64,000 nt of DNA from Phytophthora hibernalis (lineage: Eukaryota > Oomycota > Peronosporomycetes > Peronosporales > Peronosporaceae). This document shows, piece after piece, positions 47,980 through 58,771 of the stretch. The notes beneath the pieces are model-generated. The model saw nothing but the letters and a program-made list of their open reading frames with translations, ran no database searches and was not told the DNA's origin. The number at the start of each line of letters is the position of its first letter. Positions within the stretch are counted from its first letter, which is position 1. The translations under genes and the position numbers were made by a program. The stretch is taken from the NCBI GenBank assembly GCA_012656075.1, contig JAAKBF010000390.1, forward strand, positions 62,001-126,000. The letters are read 5' to 3'.

Positions 47980-50595
47980 CCTCATTCGAAATCAGCGGTC
48001 CGTCTAACGCAGCAAGCACCACACGCGCCGCCAAGAAGCGCCGCCCCTCTTCACGGGAGCATTGGACACGCAACAACCGACGGGCTCGCATGGGAAGGAG
48101 ACCACACGCTCGCTGAGCCTCTCAGTCTTCAGCGTCGGGTTCGTCTTCCGAGTCCGAACGTGGGGACAGCAGTGACGATGCTATTTCTGCGGAAGTGGAC
48201 CCCAGTGATGAAGATGTGTACGAAGTATTGCCACGGGACGACCTCGTGGAAGTGCCTGAACTGGACGTTAAGGTTTTCGCCGATTGGGACGACCTCGAAC
48301 GCTACCTGCGGAGCTACAGTAAGCGAACCTTCCAACATGAACGCTCTGCTCAACACAGTATCACGACACGCGGTAGAATTGGTGAAACAGCAGTACGACT
48401 TCGCTCTTCTGTCGACAACCGAATATCGTTACTATCCTATGGGTCCCTACGTCATGTTGCAGTACTCGGCGACCAAAGATGGTGACATTCTAGACGAGTA
48501 CATGCTGAACCCGAAGGCGTGGACGTGTTCCTGTATTTTCCGTTTAACCAGACTCCTGCCTTGCCGTCACATTATCTACTACAGGAAAGTGACCGTGTGC
48601 AGTACGCTCGTGCCAGAAAGTATCATACACCCAAGGTGGCTGGTTAAGAACTACAGAAGACTGAGGACTGAAAGGATGGAGGCGGTAGATGTGCCGTACG
48701 AGGACCGCCGAACTTCGGAACAGAGCCACAACCAAAATCAAGCAGCAGAACGACAAGTTCAACGAAATACTTGGCGTTGGACGACAGATAGATGATATTG
48801 GAGCAACGTGGGGCACGACTGCTCATCAAGACCTGCAACTGGTGATGAAAAGCGTTCTGGACAATGTACGGCGTGGACAATGTCCACGTACTGAGAGGAA
48901 TGCAGCTGCGGAAGCGCAAAGGACCGCTTCTGATGCGGGATCATGCATCCTCACTCAAGTCAACAACTCTCAGGATGCCGAAGGACTCTTCCTTGAATGT
49001 CGTCCCCATCCTCTCGAAGATGTTGGGCCTCAGTCTGATGCGCAGTCTGAGAATTGTACACAGTCTGGTACTGTGTACATTCCTGAACCGGTGCAAGTTC
49101 CAGTTCCAGATCCTGGACCACGCTCAGAGGGACACGAGACAGAATTGTCTCCGACTGGCCGCGCAGTGTACGGACTAATGACTGATCTAGGCGATTCAAG
49201 TTTGGGTTTAGATCCACTCCCTCACGATGGCAAAGGGAACCTCATCACGGAGAGCAAAAGAAGTCACAGTCGGAAACTGTTGCCCAGTCTGAAACTGTGT
49301 CAAAGTCTGACACGGTGAACCTCGTCGACGTGGAATCGGGTGAATGTACAGAGGGGCACTCGCTGAGACGGATGACCAAGGGACTATAGCTCCACAATGG
49401 ACAATTGCCCACTCGAAGAAAAGAGCTGGGCATGCGAAGGCTGCGAGGAAAGCCCGTAAGAAGGCTCGTAACGATGGTCTCCAGCAGACTGCCAGATTGG
49501 TGCAGGCTGTGGCGTCGGGGGACGCCATCTATGGAACTAGTGTTGCGGGCGAAAGAAATGGGATTCTTCTTCAAAGATCGCAAGCACCTGACTGGGCTGG
49601 ATGTCCTGAAACAAACGAGGTCCACGCAGATCACAGTTCATGAAAGCCGAAAGGTGCTTCCGAGTGAACCGTCCAAGATCATGATCGTTCTACCCATGAA
49701 TAGGATCGAGTCCTGCGAATCACAAGTGGCTCACTTTCAGAATAGATGGCGCAGTGATCACGAGACGACAATGCCAGCATTCGCTATTTCAATCAAGTCT
49801 GGTCGATACGTCTACAACGTCCTGACGCTTAAGGCAATGAGATCCTGGCATACCGCGGTAGAGCGCTTCCACGAGATCGAGCGGATCATATCGTGGATCA
49901 ACCACATGGACTTGACAGGATGGGAGCCAGGTGATGCCTGGAAGGTGGATTGCCTACACCCCGACGAGTTACAGGCACGGTTGGAAGCTGTGGACGTCCT
50001 GGGGGATTACTTTTGGATCACGTCCCTACGGGATAAGCAGTGGGTCGAGCTCTCTTGTATGGACCTCAGCGTGCAAGCTGTGATTCTGTTGTACAAGAAC
50101 GAGCACGAGATCTACACCATTCCGTCACATGTGCTTCGGTACCCTGAGTTCGACTCCAAAGACTTTAAAGTTCTACAAGTTTGGTCCGAACTGCAAGAAG
50201 CGACTGAAAGGCAGCTTACGGCGGAAGAACGCAAGCTGTGGTTCTTTGCTGTCATACACTACGACGCAGACCACTGATGTGCAGCGGCGGTTAGCTTTGC
50301 GGAGTTCACGGTGACTATCTTCGACTCCCTACAAACTGGGATCAGATTCAATGCACTGAGAACGTTCCTCAGCGCTGAGCTGTTACCGTTGCTACCGACA
50401 CCACCGTCCCCCAAGCGCTACCGGTTCAAGCAAGTGGGCTGGGTGGTTCAAGTTGACTCCTACAACTGTGGGGTTTTCGTGATCGTGTTCTTCGAGCTAC
50501 TGCTTCTACAAGTTGAGCCAAGTGGGCTGGACACAACAGTAGCGATGCAGTACTTTCGCTACAGACTTGTTAGCCACATTCTAAAGACAATGTAA
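47980..50595 (+). mobile_element. Mutator-like element remnant with SWIM finger and Ulp1 protease
   Basis: Plus-strand coding inside the Helitron. About 48195-48340 gives an acidic head ending FADWDDLERYLRSYSKRTFQ, the usual N-terminus of such transposases. It jumps directly to the transposase C-terminus, with SWIM zinc finger WTCSCIFRLTRLLPCRH at about 48520-48575. The catalytic DDE core is therefore deleted. A long C-terminal part ends in a C48 (Ulp1-like) cysteine protease at 49405-50595: VIHYDADH, TIFDSLQ and VQVDSYNCGVFVIVF supply His, Asp, Gln and Cys. TGA at 50275-50277 replaces the Trp expected after the catalytic His; the frame is otherwise unchanged. Ulp1-bearing Mutator relatives are known in plants and oomycetes. 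No terminal repeats were found. Confidence 0.75.
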
Positions 50596-51050
50596 CAGGG
50601 ATTTTCATTGATTCTATCACTAGCATTTGCATGCATCATCCCTCTTAAAAGGCGCGAAGAAGACCGTTGGAAGTGACCGTAGCGAGCTGTACATCTACGC
50701 TTGAAGACTTAGTGAAAAATGCTGTGTTGATCGTCCATCACTCTCGTTACCAGGACCTTTTGCACATTTTCGCGGGAGGGTCTACGTAAATGCGCCCTGG
50801 TTCTGATGTGAAACCTGAGCGGCAGTTGTCGAGTCTATCCAACAGATGGCGATGCTGTACAACGGAAAATACACCGAACTGTGCATGAATGTGCAGGAAT
50901 GGGCTAGACTGAGCAATTAGACTGTGCATGGAGTCTCTGCCGGTATATCGGAGAAGTTGAGAGAGTTCAAAAACTCTTGCTCGAACATGTTGGGGTCCGC
51001 GACTCCCTCAAGACTGTCAAGAGAGATACACCTTCGTAGCTCCTGTGAGT
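50596..51050. other. Junction between Mutator remnant and Helitron
   Basis: No clear domain is seen. The minus strand here may hold degraded Helitron sequence after KYIYKFVYKR at about 51090, but the reading frame is lost. Confidence 0.35.
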
Positions 51051-54000
51051 CGATCGATGGTTATTGTAATCATGTCCCTCTCTTGTAGACGAACTTGTAG
51101 ATGTACTTAATCGCTTTGTTCGTAGCACAAACTTCGACATTGATGTGGCAGTTGTACTTCTGGGAGAGAAACGCGTTGTACAGCAAGATCCACTGATAAA
51201 TGGTCGCATTGTCCCAAACTTTCCCTCTGTGGGAAAGAATTCCATCTGGACGACGACGGCGCTTGTACGTAGGGTATTTACCCTCAGTCATGACGGTTGC
51301 TTCCGCGAGCGCCTTAGGAAATTTCTCTGAGAACTTGCCGTTTTCATACACGGGCTGTTAGGATTCTGCTGGCCACATGGACCATGCAGCATACTTGAAA
51401 TGACCGTCTTGTAAAGTTCCGGGTACTTCTCTTTATCCGGAAGTTCTGCGGAGACAAATTTGTCCACATTATCAGCACTTACGGGTTTATCCTTTGGCCT
51501 CAAAATCAGAAGAATATGTCCGTGGGGAAGGCCACGCTTCTGGTACTCCAACACATGAACCCTTCCAGCCTGAATCCCCTGTATACCTTCGTCTAGGTCC
51601 TTGCTAAGGGCTTTCAGCTTTTCATTGAACACTCGGCTTACGATGTCGGGGCTGTCCGCCGGCTTCTCCCTCGGCCGAAGATTTTCCTTGATTTCCGGCC
51701 AGTTGGGATTGCACGTCATGGTGATGAACAGATTTGGAGCTCCCGTTTCCCTCACGATAGCCATAGCGTCCAAGAAGCGCTGGTACATGTAGCGGGGACC
51801 ACCTGTGAACTTGGGAGGAATAAAAATTTTGCGCCCGATCTCGGCGGCGTCGGGCTCAGCCGAATCACCATTTGAACCATTCTGTCGATGTGTGCCCGAC
51901 CGAGACTCTATGCGGCTAACTTCCTCGTCGGCAGCCATTCTATGAACTTCGACGGATTCGTTGCGCAATGCGTCGGAGAGCCCCTGGAGTGTCTCCAGTC
52001 GATACTGGAGCTGGTTCGGTTCGATATAGTGCAAGCGCTCCTGCTCACATTTGGCCCATTGATCAACACAGTACTGCTGCGTGAGGCGCCCCCACGTAGA
52101 ATAAGATAGTCACTGGCGGTTCTATCGTACAGAAGATAGGCCTCAAACTCTCGGAGCGATATTGTTAATGGTTTCCCGTGACGGTCGACAGGATTACCCG
52201 CGCACGGAAGGTGATAAGTCCAACCACGTTCTCCATACGGAAAAAGAAGAGGGTACTGGAGGGGTCGTAGCTGTCACTTGTCTCGAAAATTCGCTCGAAT
52301 CTCCCCGATGTGTAGGCAGGAGTATGTATCGAGGTTCCGCTGCATTCTGATCTATCACAATGGCTGCAACCTCGGAAGCAGTCAGAGTGTTATGCGTTCC
52401 TGGGTCCGCGTTCCGAGCAACGTGAAGACGAAGCCGCAGGTTGTCGTCGGGCAGAAGGAAATCACGCAAACGCCGCGCCGGATTTTCCCAGGCAAGCCGT
52501 ACCCGCCTATTGACACCGCTCGAACTCGGCAACAGCAGTCGCATACTCAGGTTCAGCATGGCGAACCAAAATATTACGCGCGTTGAGAAACTGTTGCGTG
52601 TTAGGGTTTTGCTCGACCATAACTCTGTCGAGGTCTTCTATGGTCATCTCATCCAGGCCACCGGTCATCCCATTCTGCTTTCAACGCGAGTCCCCATGTC
52701 TGGGTCGTTAGTGTACACTTGTGCAAACATGGGCCGCCTTTTGAAGGAGGTAGTAACGATCCGAGTCGGTGACAAACGGACCCTTGCACACGAAAATTGA
52801 ACACTCCACCCCTAGTCACGCTTTCGTCAACTTGTAGGGAGCGAGATCGCGAAGCACCCATCGAAGTAAACGCAAACACGTTGTTGTACACGCGGATAGA
52901 CTGCATGAACCTTGGATTACTAAAGAGCGTCCGTAATTCGGACGGGGCTCGCTGCGCCGTTGGTACGGACACAAACCCATTCCGACAACAGCTGGCAGGG
53001 GTCTCCCTCGGAAACTGCAGTGTGGACAAACCCTCTCAATTTCGCGGTCGTCGTCCAAGTATCGCGAGATGTAGTGGCGTCCTCCGGGGATGGTTGCAGG
53101 GTCAAAATGCTCTTGATTTGCCAAACCCACCATGTACTGGCGGGATCTTCTACGATATCGTTCAGCTTCTCTCCGCTGTTCGGTCTGCTCCTCCGTCAAG
53201 GAAGCCCGCCGTGTTCGTTGCGCAGTTGCTTGACGATCTTGACCTTCGTGGCGTTCATCAACAGTCATTGCTTGTCTACGCGCTATATGAGCCGAATTAT
53301 TTTGATCCCTTGTTATCTGGCATTCGTCTTGTGTCAAGAGGTCACGTTGTATCCTGTGAGCCTCAGTATTCTGCTCTCGTACGTGCTCGCGTTCATATTC
53401 GGTAAGGCGGGAGCGTTGGAACCTATGCGCAACAGCGTTTCGGTGTCTATCTGTGTCCTGAACCTCTGCCATCGCAGAGTTGCGTCTAGTGTTTCTTGTT
53501 TCTGTATTGAGGAGGCGAGCACTCTCAACTTGGGCGTCCGAAAGGCCAGCACGTCGAACTCTAATACGGGTAGCATCTTGAACCCTGTCGCGCAAGGCTT
53601 GAGATCCAGACCGACTTGCGCGTTGAAGTTGCTTCCTTGCTCTATCTGCCTCACGCACACGTCGAAGCTGGGAAGGCGTCATCTTTGACCGCAAACGCCT
53701 TCCGCGTGGTCTGGGCGACGGGATAAGTGCATTTGGAGGCTGCGCAGATGCACCCCCATCTCGAACGAGCCCGTTGAACCAGGGCCGCTAACATGTGCAG
53801 GCAAAGGTCGTGGCAACTGATCGGCTGTGGATGATATTCCAGAAACCGCTGGGTTTGCGTGCTCCCGTACGTGGGAACCACTTGCGACCGATACCTTCCG
53901 AATGATAGGAGGGTCAGTACGAAGTGCGGCGACCTGTAAACCCGAAACAGCTTGTGTAACCACTTCTACCGAGTCCCGACCGGTAGCGTCTCTCTCCTGG

Positions 54001-54133
54001 CGCCGAAAGCGACTCAACGCAGATCTTGATTGGTAAGCCGCCGCTTCTTCGCCGCTGGAGTTTCGTCGCCCTCCGGGGGCGCATTTGTTTGTCTGACCTA
54101 CTCCTCGCTCGTGTACTTCCGCGTTCTTGCCAT

Positions 54134-55583
54134 AATTTGGCCTCACCTACTTAGCGACTGGAATCCATTAATTAGTTAAGGGGTAAGGAGGACGTCAACA
54201 TATGTACACTAAAAATGCAGACCTACTGTACGGACAGTATGCATCACGCAAAACCCAGTTATCCCCGGAATTGTATCCGCCCTTTACGCACCTACGTGAA
54301 CGATCTCATGAGACACGATTGAGCAACCGCCGCACCCACAAAGAACGCGAAACGTATTAGACCGACGGCATGCAAGCAATACATCCGCAATATTCATTAT
54401 TCTGACTACAAATCACAGCCCAAGCGACGGTAAAACGCCTCATATAGCCAAGCTTCCAAGCCAACCGTTCCTACTTTCCGTCCCTCACCTCCTGCACTCC
54501 CCTTTTAAAGCACGACTCGCCGTTTGGGCCGCCTCTCAATGCCTTTGGAGAGACGGCAGCGAGTTTTCATTGGTGCTGAAGCGACAACCCACCACACTTG
54601 TCTTGGTCAGTACCTTTGGTGACCGTGGGTGAGTGTTAGCTCAATGCCACTAAGCTTATTCAGCTCAGGCAATTAACCACTTTATTGGTTGTAAAGGGTA
54701 AGGTGTCAGTTGTTGGGGCATTTTTTCTTTTTCCCTGTCTTTTACATGTATGGTTGGAACTTCCACTGACATCATAAGCATTGAAGGATCGCAAGTGCCG
54801 TAATTCATAGCCTAAATAAATCAATTACAGACAATTTTGCGTGCAATTAACCAAATCTAGTACGAATCGGGTGATGCAATCACTGAAACCGAGTAGCACA
54901 GGGCCGCCCAATTTGGATTGTTAACATGCGGTAAGCGGTTCCAATTACAAAGCAAAAGGTAAGCCATAAGCCCTCAAGTCACCGTTCAAAGTGACTCGGT
55001 CCGGGTTATGTACCCGTGCCAGGAGACTGGCCGCATGCACCCTGCCGCAGACACAGAAGCAACTTTGGAGGTTTCTATCCAAAGTGCCCGGTCCCATGCA
55101 CAGACCACTGGTCCGGGGTGAGGCGGGCGGCCCGACAAAGTCGGCTTTTATCGCTACATGGATCCGCCTCACTACCCCGGGTTGGTATGAGACTTCCCAT
55201 GCCGCTGGCGGGCGGACATGGGCGCCTCAGGGTCGCGGCACCGAAGAGCAAAAGGTGCGGCAGAGTTAGTTCTTAGTACGGCGGCGGGGGCCAGCTGCAG
55301 CCTTTCTTATCCTAGAAGCGTAATTTAATACACTTACAAAGGAAAGTAACGGAAATAGTGCATACAATCCACAGTACTATAGTACTTTCAAACCCAATAA
55401 TCAAATCGGATACAAATAGTAAAATAATAATATTGTGGCTTCAGAGCGACTGTCCGGCGTCTATGCGGCCACTGGGTTGTCTCAACTACATGGTCGTGGC
55501 ATGGGTATGGCGGCCCGCTGTCAACAACCCAGGGCCTCCCAAATAAGCGTCGCTAGGACCCTAAATAGGCACCAGTCTACCCC
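54134..55583. other. Intergenic, no gene recognised
   Basis: This 1.45-kb stretch upstream of the Helitron has no known domain. A GC-rich part at 55000-55290 gives overlapping open frames on both strands, typical of composition rather than coding. It may be the eroded 5' end of the Helitron or another old insertion. Confidence 0.4.
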
Positions 55584-57167
55584 TACACTCCTGGCCACAA
55601 TATTACGGCCACCCACAAATTTGTTAATAACTTTTGAGCCGCTGCGAGTTAGTCGGTGGTGTTTAGATATGTATTGCGCAACGTAGCAAGGAGGCATTGT
55701 TATGGATTAACGTTTGCGGAAGTGCAGTGTGAAGGGGGCTCACATACAAAAAACCGTATTGTACTACTGGTCACAACTTACGGCCACCTATCTCACATAC
55801 AAACATCAAGATAATTGGACTGATTGTCAAATCGACACTTCCTTGCATTTAGTAGTGGGTCGTGTTGCCATGTTTCGAGATGACCTCAATGCAGCGTTTT
55901 GGCATACTAGCCACCAGCTTCTTTAGGTACATCATGTCTAAGAGCTCCCAAGCTCCCAAGATCGCAGCTTTCAGCTCCACAACGTTGTCATACTGCCTTC
56001 CGTTCGCGTAGACAAGCTGAGCCATCTTTGCCCAGACGTTCTCGATCGGGTTCAGGTCCGGCGAGCGCGCTGGCCAGTCAAGGACGCGAACCTCCACCTC
56101 TTCGAAGAATTCGGTTGTCAACCGCGAGCGGTGGATCGAAGCGTTGTCCTGTTGGAAAATGAAGTCAACTCCGTGGTGGAGGTGCGCGAACGGAAGCATA
56201 AACTCCGACATGGTGTTGATGTAGTGCTCGGAGGCCTGTCTACCTATGAGCACTGCCAGTTTCGATTTCCCTTCCACGCTGAAGCTACCCCACACCATGA
56301 CGGAGCCACCCCCATTTTGGCGTCGCACGGTTTGCCTTGCTGGGCGGCGTACGTCACGCCAGTAGTGGCGGAGACCATCTGGTCCATCGAGATTGAATTT
56401 TTTCGTCCGAGAAAATGATATGCTGCCACAGTTCCGGTTGTATCACCATGGCCTTCGCCCAGTTAAGACGCGTGAGCTTATGTTGCTTCGTCAGAGGAAG
56501 GGTGTTATCCATCTTCGCGTAGTCGAGCCAGTCGACGCCAGCAAGAAGGCGTCGAATGGTGCGGGTTGAGCACGCACAGGACAGGTCCTCCTTCAAGCGA
56601 GCTGCGCTGAAGTTGCCAGTGGCTGCCTTACGAGCAACGAGTCGGGTCTGTCGCTTGGTGAGGGTTGGTCTGCGTCCACACTTGCGCCGGTGTCGCCGAG
56701 GTTTTAGATCCCTCTGAACGCAGTCCCGTGACCGGCCAACCGTCGTGGAGATATCCCTGATGCTGAGTCCCACCTCACTCAGTCCCTTGATACGTCGCGT
56801 TCTTCGTCAGACAGTGGCGGTCCACGGCCCATTCAAAAGTGAAATGGCAACCCATGCGAAGAAGCCTCGCGCTCCGCTGGGCTCTCAGCGCCACCAATTC
56901 CACTGGCGGTGAGTGTCGATTTGACAATCAGTCCAGTTATCTTGATGTTTGTATGTGAGATAGGTGGCCGTAAGTTGTGACCAGTAGTACAATACGGTTT
57001 TTTGTATGTGAGCCCCCTTCACACTGCACTTCCGCAAACGTTAATCCATAACAATGCCTCCTTGCTACGTTGCGCAATACATATCTAAACACCACCGACT
57101 AACTCGCAGTGGCTCAAAAGTTATTAACAAATTTGTGGGTGGCCGTAATATTGTGGCCAGGAGTGTA
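55584..57167 (-). mobile_element. Tc1/mariner element with 254-bp inverted repeats
   Basis: Both ends are CACTCCTGGCC... inverted repeats flanked by TA, the Tc1/mariner target. The left repeat is 55586-55839 and the right is 56912-57165; they are nearly identical over 254 bases. The interior encodes a DD34E transposase. Total length including the TA pair is 1,584 bp. High repeat identity suggests fairly recent movement. Long repeats like these mark some Tc1 subgroups, while classic Tc1 repeats are much shorter. Confidence 0.93.
55849..56832 (-). CDS. Tc1-family DD34E transposase
   Basis: About 327 residues from ATG 56830-56832 (MGRGPPLSDEER). Helix-turn-helix DNA-binding part: LSIRDISTTVGRSRDCVQRDL and a second one near STRTIRRLLAGV. 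The catalytic triad is Asp in HIIFSDEK, Asp in FIFQQDNASIH, and Glu in DLNPIENVW, with 34 residues between the last two (DD34E). GGGSVMVWGSF is conserved in the family. Two one-base losses break the frame: near 56785, and in the run at 56398-56403 (T on +), where one more A per the minus strand restores sense. If these are read errors the enzyme is complete. Confidence 0.88.
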
Positions 57168-57767
57168 ATTCTATGCCAATATAACCTCGAACTGCCCTGA
57201 AGGTACCAGTTATCCCAACAGACGGAACTCCCGAAACCGTAAAGTGGTTTATTAAAAACATTTACACATATACGTACGCTGGTAAAGTCATCTGCAGCTG
57301 CCGCGCGCTCCTTGGTCCTGTAGACGCCGCGCCGTCCGCTCGCTTCCTTGCTCCGCCGTCGGGCGAGTGTCGATTTGTGGATGCGGGAAGCGGGGCTCAC
57401 AATTAAGTACGACCCGATTTAGTCCGGTTTTAAGCAAACAATTATGAGTTGCGAACAATAATTATAATTAAAAATGACAATTACTACGAAGTAATTTTTA
57501 TGATTTTTTTTCGTTGCCCTGGCCGCTATCAATGTCCACCAAGTCAAGAAGGACCCTCATGGAAAACGGACAGCTCGACTGAAATTTTTTTGATTGACTC
57601 CACGAACACGCACTCATAAATGCATTGACACCATTGATGTGTTTTTGCAACAACTCGCGTAAGATGGGGCCCTAGTCATGATATCCATGTACTAATAATA
57701 CATACTTAGCATGATGCTAATAGCAAGACACGATCGCACTCAGTTGCACCGAGAAAAGATACCGGTA
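57168..57767. other. Intergenic, no gene recognised
   Basis: The gap holds no supported gene. A 111-codon minus-strand frame at 57065-57400 is a chance fusion of flanking sequence with the Tc1 repeat. Confidence 0.5.
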
Positions 57768-58721
57768 TTAGCCCGTCGTGGTCTTCTTACGCAGACGGCG
57801 AGCAGGGGCGTTGCACTTCGCCTCCGTCGTGGGAGCTTCGGTCTCAGTTGACGGTGCATCGGTCGCCAGAGTCGTGGTAGCAGGAGCATCAGCCGCTGGA
57901 GCCTCCGTTGTCTGGGTTTCAGTCGCTGGGGTCTCCGTCGCCTGTGTTTCAGACGTTGGGGCATCCGTCGTTTCCGTTCCAGCCGACGAAGATTCTGCCG
58001 CTGGGGCTTCCGTTGTCTCCGTCGAGGAGGCCTCCGATCCGGTTTCAGTCCCCGACTGAGCAGTCTGCGTCGTTGATCCGCTTCCAGTGAGAGGAACGCA
58101 GTTGACTAACATCAAGCAATAGCAAGGCGTTAGGGATGCATGTCCACAGAATGCAACACCACTCCGATTTCAAATATATACCGTATGCCTGCCACTGCGC
58201 GTTCTGGAATGCCAGCCAGTAAATGACAAAGTTGCAGTCTCCATTGCACGACGAGTAGTCAACAGGCATATCCGACGTGACGGTTGACCCGACGTCACCG
58301 CCGGGGTACTCGTCTGCGCAGTTATCTCCACGAAGAACCATCTTGTCGTCAATGTAGATTTCACACGGGCCCACGTGCGTGAACCCACCGCCTTCATTTC
58401 CAAGCCACTTGGCCATTCCGTCGGTAGGAACGGCCTGCGGGGTAGCACTGTCGTCGGTGTTGCCGCACTTTTGTCTCCGACCATGTCTAAAACGACGTCA
58501 CGCACACTCATTTTCTTCTCCGCAGACATGGTCTTGAACAAGCCGCATTGATCACCTCCTGACCCAATGTCCCAGTAATTGTCGACCTGAGCAATCCACC
58601 CAACATTGGCACCGCCACTTGTCCAACTCGGTTTGGGCTCTTCGAGGTATCCGTGAGCGTCAGCGCGTGAGGTCAGGGCCGCCAGGACGACAACGGAGGA
58701 AAGCGCTGTTCCAGCGAGCAT
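57768..58721 (-). CDS. Secreted AA17-like lytic polysaccharide monooxygenase with Thr-rich tail
   Basis: Signal peptide MLAGTALSSVVVLAALTSRADA, then a mature N-terminus HGYLEEPKPSW whose first His would form the copper brace. Further features are GGGFTHVGPCEIYIDD (second His) and CNGDCNFVIYWLAF (Tyr/Trp near the active site), like the oomycete AA17 family, which cleaves pectin oxidatively. Cys pairs are frequent. After a 76-base intron (58106-58181; GTATAT...TTAG) comes a Thr/Ser/Glu-rich tail of about 100 repeats-like residues (TETPATETQTTEAP) ending in ARRLRKKTTTG. One A is missing from a run at 58469-58472 (T on +), between the N-terminal half and the rest. The start at 58721 is chosen for the signal peptide; an in-frame ATG at 58797-58799 lies upstream of the promoter motif. 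Stop TAA at 57768. Confidence 0.82.
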
Positions 58722-58755
58722 CGTTTTTCGGGGAGGGCGGTTGCGGGGTAGACTG

Positions 58756-58771
58756 CAAATCAAGAAGTGAA
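58756..58771 (-). promoter_or_regulatory. Oomycete Inr+FPR core promoter
   Basis: On the minus strand, TTCACTTCTTGATTTG matches the initiator plus flanking-region consensus, 34 bases before the LPMO start at 58721. It supports that ATG over the one further upstream. Confidence 0.55.

Larger units (their letters stand above)
47355..54133 (-). mobile_element. Helitron rolling-circle transposon, interrupted and incomplete
   Basis: Minus-strand Helitron. From the 5' side: an N-terminal region of charged repeats (start MARTRKYTSEE at 54133; motif NTEAHRIQR repeating at 53150-53600), a Cys/His block (CPHCSFRG), the Helitron-like N domain (52250-53000), and the replication-initiator region 51100-52030 with APNLFITMTCNPNWPEI and the HUH-type motif RGLPHGHILLIL. 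After a gap filled by a Mutator-like remnant, the Pif1-type helicase C-terminus resumes at 47845-47355 (LKVGTPIIMIRNLN, FAMTIYKAQGQSIHNVG, then LYVALSRVTSRKA). The HUH tyrosines and helicase motifs I-III are missing, so it cannot move alone. Many frame changes occur. The 5' TC and 3' CTRR ends were not found. Confidence 0.83.

Noticed and set aside
8376..50277. TGA where Trp is expected (8376 and 50275) as a sign of a TGA-to-Trp code
   Set aside because: TGG is used for Trp throughout, and TGA ends intact genes (for example 41243-41245), so these are nonsense changes or read errors.
54945..55276. Overlapping open frames on both strands as genes
   Set aside because: They follow from GC-rich composition; no motif, start context or homologous sense is visible.
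57065..57400. 111-codon minus-strand frame as a small gene
   Set aside because: Its last third is the Tc1 terminal repeat, and the same peptide end appears at the other repeat (55435-55686).
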